64,000 bases of DNA from Helicobacter sp. 13S00482-2 (GTDB taxonomy: Bacteria; Campylobacterota; Campylobacteria; Campylobacterales; Helicobacteraceae), in the NCBI RefSeq assembly GCF_002272795.1, contig NZ_MLAT01000001.1, forward strand, positions 1-64,000, read 5' to 3'. The notes under the pieces are model-generated. The model searched no databases, was not told the DNA's origin, and saw nothing but the letters and a program-made list of their open reading frames with translations. A program made the translations under genes and the position numbers. Shown piece by piece: positions 51,107 through 60,961 of the stretch; the stretch's first letter is position 1; each line of letters opens with the position of its first letter.

Positions 51107-52747
51107 ATGAAAAAAATGAAACAAACTAAATACATTTTTGTGACAGGAGGAGTATTGAGCTCCCTTGGAAAAGGAATTTCATCTTCTTCGATTGCAACAC
51201 TACTCAAGCATTCTGGATATGATGTTTCTATCGTAAAGATTGATCCTTATATCAATGTGGATCCAGGCACAATGAGTCCATTAGAGCACGGTGAGGTGTT
51301 TGTAACTTTTGATGGGGCTGAGACAGATCTTGATATAGGACACTATGAAAGATTTCTCAATACCAACTTCTCTAAACAAAACAATTTCACAACAGGGCAA
51401 ATTTATCTTTCTGTCATAGAAAATGAAAGACAAGGAAAATATTTGGGTAAAACCATTCAGATTGTTCCTCATATTGTTGATGAAATAAAACACAGAATCA
51501 AAAATGCTGGGAAAGGCAGTGATTTTTTAGTCGTAGAACTTGGAGGAACAGTCGGAGATATTGAAGGTATGCCATATCTAGAAGCAATGAGACAGATGAA
51601 ACACGAACTAGGTAGTGATTTTGTCATCAGTATTCATGTGACATTGATTCCCTTAATAAGAGCCATTGGAGAACTCAAAACCAAGCCGACTCAACACTCT
51701 GTACAAGAGCTTCGTCGCATTGGAATCTCTCCGCAGATTATTTTAGCTCGTTGTGAAAAACCGCTCAGCAAGGATTTAAAGAAAAAATTAGCCTTAAGTT
51801 GTGATGTGGATGATGATAGCGTGATTGTCGCAGAAGATGCTGAAAGTATTTACAAATGCCCTATCAACTTTTTAAAAGAAGATATTCTTACTCCTGTCGC
51901 TAGAAGGTTTAAACTCGGGGAACTCAAACCAAAAATGGATGAATGGGATATGCTAGTAAAAAAAATTATTTCCCCAAAAAATTCCATCATGATTGGTTTT
52001 GTGGGAAAATATTTGAGCTTAAAAGAATCTTATAAATCCCTTACTGAAGCACTCACTCACGCTGGAGCAAATACAGATACACGCGTGAATATCAAATGGA
52101 TAGATAGCGAAAATTTAGATAGCAAAACTCTTTTCGAACTTGAAGATGTAGATGGGATACTTATTCCAGGTGGGTTCGGAGAAAGAGGAGTAGATGGGAA
52201 AATGGAGGCCATCAAATATGCTAGAGAAAACAAGATTCCTTTTTTAGGGATTTGTCTTGGAATGCAATTGAGTATCGTTGAATTTGCTAGAAATGTTTTA
52301 AATATCAAAGATGCAAATTCAACTGAATTTGATACAAAAACAACAAACCCTTTGATTTATTTGATTGAAGATTTTATTGATCAACAAGGAAATGAGCAAA
52401 TTCGCACTCACCAATCTCCTATGGGTGGCACAATGAGACTTGGAGAATATGAATGCAAAGTCAAAAAAGGATCCCAACTTGCTAAAGCATACAACAACTC
52501 TCTTTTAATAAAAGAAAGGCATCGTCACCGCTATGAAGCCAACCCAAAATATCGAATCTCATTAGAATCAAATGGAATGATAGTGAGCGGAGAATCATCT
52601 AGTGGGCTGATTGAAGCCATAGAGATTGAAAAACATCCTTTCTTTGTAGGGGTGCAATTCCATCCAGAATTTACCTCAAGACTCCAAAGTCCTAACCCCA
52701 TCATACTAGAATTTGTGAAAAAAAGTTTGGAGTTTGCAGGAAAATGA
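51107..52747 (+). CDS. pyrG: CTP synthase
   Basis: Aminates UTP to CTP using glutamine. 546 residues. The N-terminal synthase domain has [20 protein letters not shown] and [20 protein letters not shown]-like blocks ([19 protein letters not shown]). The C-terminal glutamine amidotransferase domain has the nucleophile in [10 protein letters not shown] and the His/Glu in GVQFHPEF. Start at the first of two close ATGs, fixed by AAGG spacing. recJ begins four bases inside its end. Confidence 0.97.
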   Translation: MKKMKQTKYIFVTGGVLSSLGKGISSSSIATLLKHSGYDVSIVKIDPYINVDPGTMSPLEHGEVFVTFDGAETDLDIGHYERFLNTNFSKQNNFTTGQIYLSVIENERQGKYLGKTIQIVPHIVDEIKHRIKNAGKGSDFLVVELGGTVGDIEGMPYLEAMRQMKHELGSDFVISIHVTLIPLIRAIGELKTKPTQHSVQELRRIGISPQIILARCEKPLSKDLKKKLALSCDVDDDSVIVAEDAESIYKCPINFLKEDILTPVARRFKLGELKPKMDEWDMLVKKIISPKNSIMIGFVGKYLSLKESYKSLTEALTHAGANTDTRVNIKWIDSENLDSKTLFELEDVDGILIPGGFGERGVDGKMEAIKYARENKIPFLGICLGMQLSIVEFARNVLNIKDANSTEFDTKTTNPLIYLIEDFIDQQGNEQIRTHQSPMGGTMRLGEYECKVKKGSQLAKAYNNSLLIKERHRHRYEANPKYRISLESNGMIVSGESSSGLIEAIEIEKHPFFVGVQFHPEFTSRLQSPNPIILEFVKKSLEFAGK

Positions 52748-54315
52748 CTACCCCGCTTGACAAAAAAGAAATACGGCATTTGTTAGAGAATAGGTTTAAA
52801 GATGATCCTTATAACTCCATCAAACAGTTGCCTCACCCTAAAGAATTAAAAGATTCTCAATACGCTGCTAAAATTATTACAAAAGGTATGAAAGAAAACA
52901 AAAAAATCCTCATCGTGGGAGATTACGATGTAGATGGAATCACTTCAAGCGTTATAATGATGAAATTCTTTGATATGATTGAATATAAAAATGTAGATTA
53001 CGTCATTCCCAATCGTTTTACTGATGGCTATGGAATCAGTCAATCCATCATTGAAAGAAATTTAGCTGATATTATCATCACTGTAGATAATGGAGTGAGT
53101 GCTTTTGAATGTGGTCAATATTGTTTAAAAATGGGTATCACGTTCATCATCACAGATCATCATATCATTAAAGAAAATCTCCCTCAAGCAGATGCGATTA
53201 TCAATCCGCAACAAAAAAACTGTTCTTTTCCTCAAAAAGAAATTTGTGGAGCAACTATAGCGTGGTATCTATGCAATGCAATCAAGTTAGAAATGGGAAT
53301 AGATATTCCAGTTGCAGATTTGCTTGACTTGGTTGCTATCGCAACAATTGCCGATATGATGCCATTAATCAAGATAAACAAACTCCTTGTGAAAGTTGGA
53401 TTAAAAAAATTCCAAAACTCTCCCTCCCCTTATGCTAACTTACTAAAGACCTTTACCAAAAAAAAATTCATCACCTCTGAAGATGTTGCCTTTTATATCG
53501 CACCTTTGATAAATAGTGCAGGCAGAATGGGGGATGGAAAAATAGCAGCAGAATTTCTGCTTAGCCAAAGACAAAATAACGCTAAAGAATTATTTGATAA
53601 ATTAATTCAACTCAATAAAAAAAGAAAAGTCATTGCACAAGAAATCCTAACTCAAAGCGAAAACTCTTCTCTTATATGTGATAACTGTATCATTTCTTAT
53701 GGAGAAAATTGGCACGAGGGGGTATTGGGGATTGTGGCAGCAAACCTAGCAAAAAATCACAAAAAACCTGCGATTGTATTGAGTAAAAAAGGAGACATTT
53801 TAAAAGGAAGTGCTAGAAGTTATGGGAATATCAATCTTATAGCAACCTTGCAAACCCATAGTCATTTTTTCCTAGAATTTGGAGGACACAACAAGGCAGT
53901 GGGATTAAAAATGAAGGAAGAAAATCTTGAAAAATTCTTTCAAGCTATGAGTGAATTCCAAATGCCTGAATGTGCGGAAGAAGAAAATCCAGAGATATTA
54001 GGAATGATTGACATCAAAGATATAGATGAAGCCCTTCTTGATATGCTAGAAGAGTTTCAACCTTATGGGCAAGGGAACCCAACCCCTATCTTTATCTCAG
54101 AAAATCTTAGAATTTCTTCAAGCACATCCATCAAATCCTTACATCAAAGTCTTGATTTGAGCTCAGATACAAGCACAAAAAAAGCGATAAATTTTTTTGC
54201 CAAAACATTTTTTGAACCAAACGAATATGTGGATGTTAGCTTCAATTTACAAAAAGATAATTTTAGCAATGAAGCAGTGATGATATTAAAAACGATCCAA
54301 AAATGCCCTTCGTGA
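52744..54315 (+). CDS. recJ: Single-strand exonuclease RecJ
   Basis: 5'-3' exonuclease for recombination and mismatch repair. The DHH-family motifs are intact: [35 protein letters not shown] and the DHHA1 KGSARSYG, then [12 protein letters not shown]. 523 residues, normal for Campylobacterota. The ATG overlaps the pyrG stop by four bases. A pseudouridine synthase gene overlaps its end by 13 bases. I recall this order from H. pylori (HP0349-HP0347). Confidence 0.95.
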   Translation: MTTPLDKKEIRHLLENRFKDDPYNSIKQLPHPKELKDSQYAAKIITKGMKENKKILIVGDYDVDGITSSVIMMKFFDMIEYKNVDYVIPNRFTDGYGISQSIIERNLADIIITVDNGVSAFECGQYCLKMGITFIITDHHIIKENLPQADAIINPQQKNCSFPQKEICGATIAWYLCNAIKLEMGIDIPVADLLDLVAIATIADMMPLIKINKLLVKVGLKKFQNSPSPYANLLKTFTKKKFITSEDVAFYIAPLINSAGRMGDGKIAAEFLLSQRQNNAKELFDKLIQLNKKRKVIAQEILTQSENSSLICDNCIISYGENWHEGVLGIVAANLAKNHKKPAIVLSKKGDILKGSARSYGNINLIATLQTHSHFFLEFGGHNKAVGLKMKEENLEKFFQAMSEFQMPECAEEENPEILGMIDIKDIDEALLDMLEEFQPYGQGNPTPIFISENLRISSSTSIKSLHQSLDLSSDTSTKKAINFFAKTFFEPNEYVDVSFNLQKDNFSNEAVMILKTIQKCPS

Positions 54316-55187
54316 CTAAAACTTTTCATTTAGATACCTCAAAGAAGGCTTTTTTATTTATTATGGAAGTTTTGGGTTGTTCGCAAAAACAAGCTCAAAA
54401 GCATCTTGATAAAAATAGACTCAAGCAAAACCATCTCCCTATTCATAAATCGCAGAGCATCATAGGGGATGTTTCGCTGACCTATTTTAAGCCCACATCT
54501 TTAAATTTAGAACCTATTTTTATCACTCCTTATTTTGTTATCTATGATAAACCACCCAATCTTTTAGTACATCCAAAAGGTTATTTTGAACATTTTAGCT
54601 TATGTGATGAGATTAAAGCCCGTTTTGGAAAAGAGGCTAATCCCATCCATAGGCTTGATTATGAAACAAGCGGTTTAATTATGGCAAGTATAGATAAAAA
54701 ATTTGAAGCAGAATTAAAGGGTCTTTTTGAGAATAAAAAAATTTATAAAACCTATAGCGCTATCACAGAAGGAAAAATAAGCTCTCCTCAAATCATAAAT
54801 CTTCCTATTTGTGTTCCTAATAAAATAACTAAATATCAAGATTTAGGCATCAAATGCAAAATATCAAGCAATGGCAAACCTGCTCTCACAAAAATATTTC
54901 CTCTTAATTATAATGAAGAAAAAAATATGACCTTACTAAAAGTAATCCCTATCACAGGCAGAACCCATCAAATTCGCATACATCTTGCAGAAATCGGGCA
55001 TAAAATTGTAGGAGAACCTCTTTATGGTGTTAGCGAACAAAAAGCTAGAGAGTATTTGAATAATAAATTCTCTACTAGTTCTCCTAGCTTAATGCTCCAC
55101 GCACAAAGTTTAGATTTTAAATATAAAAATATTTCTTATCATATCAAGAGTCATAAATACCTAGATTTTCCAAATATAAAAAAATAA
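54303..55187 (+). CDS. RluA-family RNA pseudouridine synthase
   Basis: A 294-residue pseudouridine synthase. The catalytic aspartate is in NPIHRLDYETSGLIMAS, followed by KTYSAITEG and the ITGRTHQIRIHLAEIGHKI motif. A short N-terminal region (QKHLDKNRLKQN) resembles an S4 domain. The target could be a 23S rRNA position as for RluD or RluC, but the branch cannot be set by eye. Starts 13 bases inside recJ. Confidence 0.92.
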   Translation: MPFVTKTFHLDTSKKAFLFIMEVLGCSQKQAQKHLDKNRLKQNHLPIHKSQSIIGDVSLTYFKPTSLNLEPIFITPYFVIYDKPPNLLVHPKGYFEHFSLCDEIKARFGKEANPIHRLDYETSGLIMASIDKKFEAELKGLFENKKIYKTYSAITEGKISSPQIINLPICVPNKITKYQDLGIKCKISSNGKPALTKIFPLNYNEEKNMTLLKVIPITGRTHQIRIHLAEIGHKIVGEPLYGVSEQKAREYLNNKFSTSSPSLMLHAQSLDFKYKNISYHIKSHKYLDFPNIKK

Positions 55188-55274
55188 AATCAATTCCTAT
55201 TATCTTGTAATTGCCCCTATTTCACCCCAAGTTTTTCATAAAATCTCTTGTGTGAATAAAAAAGGGAGAAATAA
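55188..55274 (+). promoter_or_regulatory. Upstream region of the ttr operon
   Basis: An 87-base interval between the pseudouridine synthase and ttrB. It contains CATAAAAT at about 55238-55245 as a possible -10, and two short C-rich direct elements (GCCCCTA and ACCCCAA, 55213-55230) that could be regulator contacts. No hairpin is obvious. This is the natural binding region for the adjacent response regulator; a precise site cannot be given. Confidence 0.35.
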
Positions 55275-56075
55275 ATGGATACAAACAACAAAAGGCGAGG
55301 ATTTCTAACAAAACTGTCTTTGGGAATTGTAGCTGCAGGAATAGGAGTGAAAAAAGCGGAGGCTTTTACTCTTAAAAATCCAGGTAGAGACAATAAAGAT
55401 CCAAGATACATAGGACAGAAAAACAAACGTTTTGGAATGGTGATTGATTTACGAAAGTGCGTGGGATGTCAAGCTTGCACAGCATCTTGTAAAAGCGAAA
55501 ATAAAGTTCCCACTAGTCAATATCGAACGTATGTTCCAGAATATGAATTGGGTGCTTTTCCAAATGTGAGAAAAGCTTTTTTACCCCAACTATGCAACCA
55601 TTGTGAAAACCCAGCTTGCGTGAGTGTTTGCCCAACAGGAGCAACATTTAAAAGAGAAGATGGCATCGTGTTAGTTGATGATAGTGTTTGTTGGGGGTGT
55701 GGATATTGTATCAATGCCTGTCCTTATGATAAAAGGTTTTTCAATACAAAAACACAAGTTGCCGATAAATGCACCTTTTGTGCTCATCGCGTTGATAAAG
55801 GACTACTCCCAGCATGTGTAGAAACTTGCGTAGGCGGAGCTAGGGTCTTTGGAGATCTCAATAATCCAAATTCTGAAGTTTCAAAACTTCTAAACACTTT
55901 TTCAACTTCTGTGATGAAGCAAGATCAAGGAACTAAACCTAGAGTTTTTTATATAGGATTAAATAGTCAAATATCTGATGTGCCTGTAAGTGAAGCGGTA
56001 TTAGATGATTTGATGAAAAAAATGGACAAGTCTGTAATGCACGAATGGAGTACAGCTTACAAGGAAGGAGAATAA
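55275..56075 (+). CDS. ttrB: TtrB-like iron-sulfur subunit
   Basis: A 266-residue periplasmic electron-transfer subunit with a Tat-type start (KRRGFLTKLSLG). Four [4Fe-4S] sites follow in order: CVGCQACTASC near residue 63, CNHCENPACVSVCP near residue 113, CWGCGYCINACP near residue 143, and CTFC with the late CVETC. This is the ferredoxin pattern of TtrB/PsrB/DmsB proteins. It receives electrons from the membrane subunit and passes them to the molybdenum subunit. First gene of the operon, with a GGGAG box before the ATG. Confidence 0.88.
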   Translation: MDTNNKRRGFLTKLSLGIVAAGIGVKKAEAFTLKNPGRDNKDPRYIGQKNKRFGMVIDLRKCVGCQACTASCKSENKVPTSQYRTYVPEYELGAFPNVRKAFLPQLCNHCENPACVSVCPTGATFKREDGIVLVDDSVCWGCGYCINACPYDKRFFNTKTQVADKCTFCAHRVDKGLLPACVETCVGGARVFGDLNNPNSEVSKLLNTFSTSVMKQDQGTKPRVFYIGLNSQISDVPVSEAVLDDLMKKMDKSVMHEWSTAYKEGE

Positions 56076-56078
56076 ATT

Positions 56079-57245
56079 ATGTATGATATGATTTTAAATA
56101 CAATCAATACAATCACACCAGCGAGACCTTGGGGGATTGATGTCCCTAATTATTTTTGGTTCACAGGAAGTTCGGCAGCGGCATTTATTATTTCAAGTTT
56201 TGCACACGTTTTTGGTATGAAGCAATACAAGCCCATCGCAGGATTTGCTTTACTAGTTGCCTTTGTGCTTTTAGCTGCTGCACCATTAAATCTTATTGAT
56301 GATTTAAAGCAACCAGGAAGAATCTTTAATTTTTTTATGTACGGATGGGAAAACTTCCCAACTTCTCCTATGAAGTGGGGGGTTTTATTACTGATATCTT
56401 ATCCTATTTTGATTTTATTTGAAGCTTTAGTGTTGTATCGAGAATATTTCGTTCAATCCTATGAAAAGACCCATAGCGTGTTTTTAAAAAAGATTTACAA
56501 AATAGTTGCTTTAGGACGAATGCAATCAGGGATAGCAGCAGAAGAAAAAGATCATAAAATAGGCTTTATTTTGGGTGCAATTGGGATTCCTCTAGCACTG
56601 AGTGTGCATGGATATACAGGATATATTTTAGGAGTAACACACGGGATAGCTCTTTGGCATACACCTTTGATGCCAATATTGTTTTTGGCCTCAGCAATGG
56701 TCTCTGGAACAGGACTTTTAATAGTTATTTTACCCTTATTTCAGAGATTCTTCACCGACTTTGGAAAAGTTGATCGTGAAATGTTGGCTAGGTTGGTGAA
56801 TCTTTTATCTTGGTTCATTGTGATTGATTTAGTGATTAGATTCTTTTGGCTCACATTTGCGATACCTTTTAATGGAGAAGAAAAATATTCTCTGATGAGA
56901 TTCTTTGGAGCAAATTTGTTTGAAATTATCTCAATTGAATATGTTTTATGTTTGTTTGTGCCTATGCTCATTGGTTTTATTCCAAAGCTTCGCAAAAATT
57001 TATTTCTATCAATCTTTGGAGCTATTATCTGTGCAATTGGAGTATGGGATTTCAGATGGAATACTGTTATTGGTGGAGAGAGTATAGGGAGAACAACGCC
57101 AGGTCTTTTGAATTATTCTCCAAGTTTTTTTGGTCAAGATTCAATTGTTTCAGTGCTTTCAAATTGGGGAGTGTTTATCGCTTTACTCTGTATCATAATG
57201 GCGCTATTCCCCTGGGATAAAGAAATGAATAAATACTACAAATAA
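56079..57245 (+). CDS. ttrC: TtrC/NrfD-type quinol-oxidising membrane subunit
   Basis: A 388-residue integral membrane protein with about eight to nine helices. Early segments ITPARPWGIDVPNYFWFTG and SFAHVFGMKQYKPIAG, and the mid GIPLALSVHGYTGYILGVTH, are typical of NrfD/PsrC-family quinol dehydrogenases. It anchors the complex and oxidises menaquinol. It starts three bases after ttrB and is followed three bases later by ttrA. The order B-C-A equals that of Salmonella ttr. Confidence 0.88.
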   Translation: MYDMILNTINTITPARPWGIDVPNYFWFTGSSAAAFIISSFAHVFGMKQYKPIAGFALLVAFVLLAAAPLNLIDDLKQPGRIFNFFMYGWENFPTSPMKWGVLLLISYPILILFEALVLYREYFVQSYEKTHSVFLKKIYKIVALGRMQSGIAAEEKDHKIGFILGAIGIPLALSVHGYTGYILGVTHGIALWHTPLMPILFLASAMVSGTGLLIVILPLFQRFFTDFGKVDREMLARLVNLLSWFIVIDLVIRFFWLTFAIPFNGEEKYSLMRFFGANLFEIISIEYVLCLFVPMLIGFIPKLRKNLFLSIFGAIICAIGVWDFRWNTVIGGESIGRTTPGLLNYSPSFFGQDSIVSVLSNWGVFIALLCIIMALFPWDKEMNKYYK

Positions 57246-57248
57246 AAG

Positions 57249-60200
57249 GTGGAGATTATGAAAAAAAGTAGAAGAAATTTTTTAATCGGGACAGCTGTCG
57301 TTACAGGCGTTGCAGGTATAGGTGGGTATAATGAAATGCTTCGCACTGTGGCGTCTTTAAAGGACAAAGGAGAACGTGCCAAAGACCCCGTGTATGGATC
57401 TGCTGCAAATGTAGAATCACAAGTAATTGATGGAAACATAGTTTTCAACACAGAATACAAATTAGCTCCAAGTGTGTGCAATGGCTGTACTACATTTTGT
57501 GGTATTCGAGTAAAAGTTGATAAAAAAACCAATCAAGTACTCCGAACTTTTGGAAATCCTTATAGTCTTTTATCTTCTGATCCTTGGCTTGCTTATAAAA
57601 CACCCATAAAAGATAGTTTTGTTTGGACATCTGGTTTTCAAGATTCTGGAATCAATAATCGATCCACTGTTTGTGCAAGAGGAAACATCATATATGACAA
57701 AATCAATAGCGATTTTAGAATCACAAAACCTCTCAAAAGAGTTGGGAAAAGAGGCGAAAATAAATGGGTAGAAATATCCATAGAAGATCTCATCAAAGAA
57801 ATTATAGAAGGTGGGGATCTTTTTGGGGAGGGCAAAGTAAAAGGTCTTAAAGATATTAGAAATTTGCAAACTCCTATTGATAAAGATAATCCAGAGTATG
57901 GATCAATGGCAAACAAACTTTGCGTTGTAGGGACCACTGATGAAGGCAGACAAAAGGCAATGATGCAAAGATTCACTAAAAGCTTTGGAACAGTTAATTT
58001 TATGGGACATACTGGAACTTGTGGGCTTTCAATGAGATCTGGAGAAGCTGCATATTTAGGAGATTTTAAGGCTTATCCGCATCTAAAACCTGATTTTGAA
58101 AATACAAAATTTCTCTTAAACATTGGGACAGCACCAGCACAAGCAGGAAATCCATTTAAAAGACAGGCCAAACTTCTAGCTAAAGCTAGAACTGATGGCG
58201 AATGTAAGTATGTGACTATTACACCTATCCTTACAAATAGCGATACAATTTCTGCTGGAGATAGATCTAAATGGTTACCAATAAAACCTGGTGGGGATCT
58301 AGCTTTTGTGATGGCGATGCTACGTGTGATCATGCAAGAGAATTTATACAATGAATCCTATCTATCTATCCCAAGCGAAGAATCTAAAAATACTCTCAAA
58401 GAAGTAAGCTATACCAATGCTTCACATCTAGTAATAGTAGATGGAAAGCAATCAGGTCATATACTATCTGATGAAAATGGAAACTACGTTATAGATAAAA
58501 AAGATGGGAAACTCAAAAATGCAAAAAATGTCCTAGAAGCAAATATTGATTTTGATGGACAAATAAGCTTTCAAGGCAAAAAAATACGAGTTAAAACAGC
58601 TTTTAAACTATTAAAAGAAAGTGCATTTTTATATTCTATTGAGGAATATTCAAATCTTAGTGGAGTGAGTGTAAAAGATATAGAAAATCTAGCAAAGGAA
58701 TGGACAAGCTATGGAAGAGAAGTCGCTGTAGATTGTCACGGTGGCACAATGCAGACAAATGGATTTTATACTACTTATGCCATTATGATGCTAGGTGCGA
58801 TGGTTGGAAATCTTAACCACAAAGGAGGTATGAGTATTGGAGGAGGCAGATACCCTGATTTTGATGGGATAAAATACAATCTTTTTGCAATCCCTAATAA
58901 ACCAGAGGCAAAAGGAGTGAGGATTGATAGAGCTAAGATGAAATATGAGAATACTACCGAGTACAAAAATAAGGTAGCAAATGGAAAGAATCCTTACCCT
59001 TCAAAATATATGTGGTACCCCCTCAGCAACGCTCTTGAAAATGAAGTTATCAGCAATAGTGCTTTGAGTTATCCTTACAAGCTTGATGTGCTCATCACTT
59101 GGGCAGCAAATCTTATTTATGAACAACCTGGATCGCCTTTCATTGAAGATCTTTTAAAAGATCCTAAGAAAGCTATCCCTCTTTATATAGCCATTGATCC
59201 ATTTATCAATGATACAAGTAAATATGCAGATTATGTAGTACCTGATAGTGTGATGTATGAAACTTGGGGGATTGTATCGCCTTGGGCAGCCACACAAACC
59301 AAAGCAAATCATCTGCGTTTCCCTATCATTAAAAGCAAAAATGCAACCTTCAAAAATGGTGAACCTATCACGATGGATAGTTTTGTTATTGAACTTGCTA
59401 AGGCAATGAATTTACCAGGTTTTGGGAAAAATGCTCTTGTTGGAAAAGATGGTTCAAAATATGACCTGAACAAACCTGCTGATTTGTATTTGCGTTCTTT
59501 TGAGAATCTTGCATTGCTTGATGAAAATCCGCCTGAAGCAACTCAAGAAGAAATGACAATCAGTGGAGTAGATGAATATGAAGATGAACTCAAGAGGGTT
59601 TGCGGGGCAAATTGGAAAAAAACTGCCTATGTGATGTGTCGTGGAGGAAAATTTGCTTCCAAAGAAGAATCTTATAGTGACAATCAGATAAAAAAATCCT
59701 ATAGCAAACCCATTCAGATTTATAATGAAATTTTAGCAACAACAAAACATTCCATCACAGGAGAAAAGCTAAGTGGTGTGCCAAAATACTATCCTCAACG
59801 ATTCAATAATGGCAAAGAACTATATAATAATCAAAACAAAGAGTATCCTCTTTTAGTCTTTGGTTATAAATCTAATGTATTATCACCGCTTAGTGGGGCT
59901 AGTAATGCACTTAGAGACATACGTTATAGCACCTATTTTGATATGAATTTAAAAACCGCTCAGCATTATGGAATCAAACACGGAGATATCATTCGTGTCA
60001 TCTCTCCTAGTGGAGAAGCTGAGGGGATGTGTCGCATCAAAGAAGGGATTATGCCATTTAGCATTGGTATTGAACATGGCGGAAGCAGAAGAGGTGAGGG
60101 AGGTGTTGATATTATCATCGGAGAAAAAATGATAAAAGCAAACCCTGCTATCAAAACTGGAGTTAATATTAATTTGATAGGATTAGTCGATAAAGACAGA

Positions 60201-60278
60201 GGAGGAACATTGAGCGATTTCGTGATCGGATCTTGTGCTAGAAATGCCCTACCTGTAAAAGTGCAAAAGGTTCTTTGA
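57249..60278 (+). CDS. ttrA: TtrA-like molybdopterin catalytic subunit
   Basis: A 1009-residue periplasmic molybdenum enzyme. The N-terminus is a twin-arginine signal (KKSRRNFLIGTAVV). The [4Fe-4S] site is CNGCTTFCG near residue 79 plus CARGN near residue 140. GHTGTCGLSMRSGEAAY is in the position of the molybdenum-site loop, and SDTISAGDRSKWLPIKPGGD is a cofactor-binding block. The C-terminal domain has SPSGEAEGMCRIKEG. Similarity in order, size and motifs points to tetrathionate reductase, but related enzymes use other sulfur or metalloid oxyanions. Confidence 0.82.
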   Translation: MEIMKKSRRNFLIGTAVVTGVAGIGGYNEMLRTVASLKDKGERAKDPVYGSAANVESQVIDGNIVFNTEYKLAPSVCNGCTTFCGIRVKVDKKTNQVLRTFGNPYSLLSSDPWLAYKTPIKDSFVWTSGFQDSGINNRSTVCARGNIIYDKINSDFRITKPLKRVGKRGENKWVEISIEDLIKEIIEGGDLFGEGKVKGLKDIRNLQTPIDKDNPEYGSMANKLCVVGTTDEGRQKAMMQRFTKSFGTVNFMGHTGTCGLSMRSGEAAYLGDFKAYPHLKPDFENTKFLLNIGTAPAQAGNPFKRQAKLLAKARTDGECKYVTITPILTNSDTISAGDRSKWLPIKPGGDLAFVMAMLRVIMQENLYNESYLSIPSEESKNTLKEVSYTNASHLVIVDGKQSGHILSDENGNYVIDKKDGKLKNAKNVLEANIDFDGQISFQGKKIRVKTAFKLLKESAFLYSIEEYSNLSGVSVKDIENLAKEWTSYGREVAVDCHGGTMQTNGFYTTYAIMMLGAMVGNLNHKGGMSIGGGRYPDFDGIKYNLFAIPNKPEAKGVRIDRAKMKYENTTEYKNKVANGKNPYPSKYMWYPLSNALENEVISNSALSYPYKLDVLITWAANLIYEQPGSPFIEDLLKDPKKAIPLYIAIDPFINDTSKYADYVVPDSVMYETWGIVSPWAATQTKANHLRFPIIKSKNATFKNGEPITMDSFVIELAKAMNLPGFGKNALVGKDGSKYDLNKPADLYLRSFENLALLDENPPEATQEEMTISGVDEYEDELKRVCGANWKKTAYVMCRGGKFASKEESYSDNQIKKSYSKPIQIYNEILATTKHSITGEKLSGVPKYYPQRFNNGKELYNNQNKEYPLLVFGYKSNVLSPLSGASNALRDIRYSTYFDMNLKTAQHYGIKHGDIIRVISPSGEAEGMCRIKEGIMPFSIGIEHGGSRRGEGGVDIIIGEKMIKANPAIKTGVNINLIGLVDKDRGGTLSDFVIGSCARNALPVKVQKVL

Positions 60279-60961
60279 TGGGATTTGAGATACAGATTTT
60301 TAAAACCAAAAGTATCTTGTATGTCGAAGATGAAAAAGGTCTTCGTGAGAATATTGGAGAAATATTAAATCTGTATTTTGAAGAAGTTTTTTTAGCAAGT
60401 GATGGAGAAGAAGCACTCGATCTTTTCTATCAACATCATATTGATGTTCTGATGGTGGATGTCTGTATGCCAAAAATGGATGGCCTAACCCTTATTAAAA
60501 CCATCAGAGAAACCAATAAAAAAATCCCTGTTATAGTTCTCACAGCTCATAATGAGCAAGAATATCTCAAACGTGCAGTAGAGTTAAATATCACGCGTTA
60601 TCTTTCTAAGCCATTTTCCAAATCCTCTTTGCAAGATGCACTGATATCTTGCTCTGATTGGATAACTTGTATATTGGGTGGGCTTGTGGTGAATGCAGGA
60701 AAAGGAGTGGCCTATGACACACTCAATAAAGCTTTTGTGATTGAAGATAAAAAAGTTTATCTGAGCAAAAAAGAATACCAACTTTTAGAGTTTTTTCTCA
60801 TCAATCGTGAAAGAGTTTTTGAATTTAATGATATTCTTAATGAAGTCTATGATAAAGATGTGAGCAAAGAAGCCTTAAAATCAACTATTAAAACTCTACG
60901 CAAAAAAGCACCTGGCCTTAAAATCCAAAATGTATTTGGCAATGGCTATATTTTCCACTGA
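60278..60961 (+). CDS. OmpR-type response regulator of the ttr-like operon
   Basis: A 227-residue regulator. The receiver has YVEDEKGLRE, the aspartate in LMVDVCMPKMDG, the threonine in VIVLTAHNEQ and the lysine in YLSKPFSK. The output is an OmpR-like winged helix (VYLSKKEYQLLEFFLINRER, ALKSTIKTLRKK). The start is the ATG at 60278, overlapping the ttrA stop as TGATG with AAAGG seven bases upstream; a TTG one codon earlier has worse spacing. Salmonella TtrR is of a different (LuxR) output type, so this pair is not a TtrRS orthologue. Confidence 0.88.
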   Translation: MGFEIQIFKTKSILYVEDEKGLRENIGEILNLYFEEVFLASDGEEALDLFYQHHIDVLMVDVCMPKMDGLTLIKTIRETNKKIPVIVLTAHNEQEYLKRAVELNITRYLSKPFSKSSLQDALISCSDWITCILGGLVVNAGKGVAYDTLNKAFVIEDKKVYLSKKEYQLLEFFLINRERVFEFNDILNEVYDKDVSKEALKSTIKTLRKKAPGLKIQNVFGNGYIFH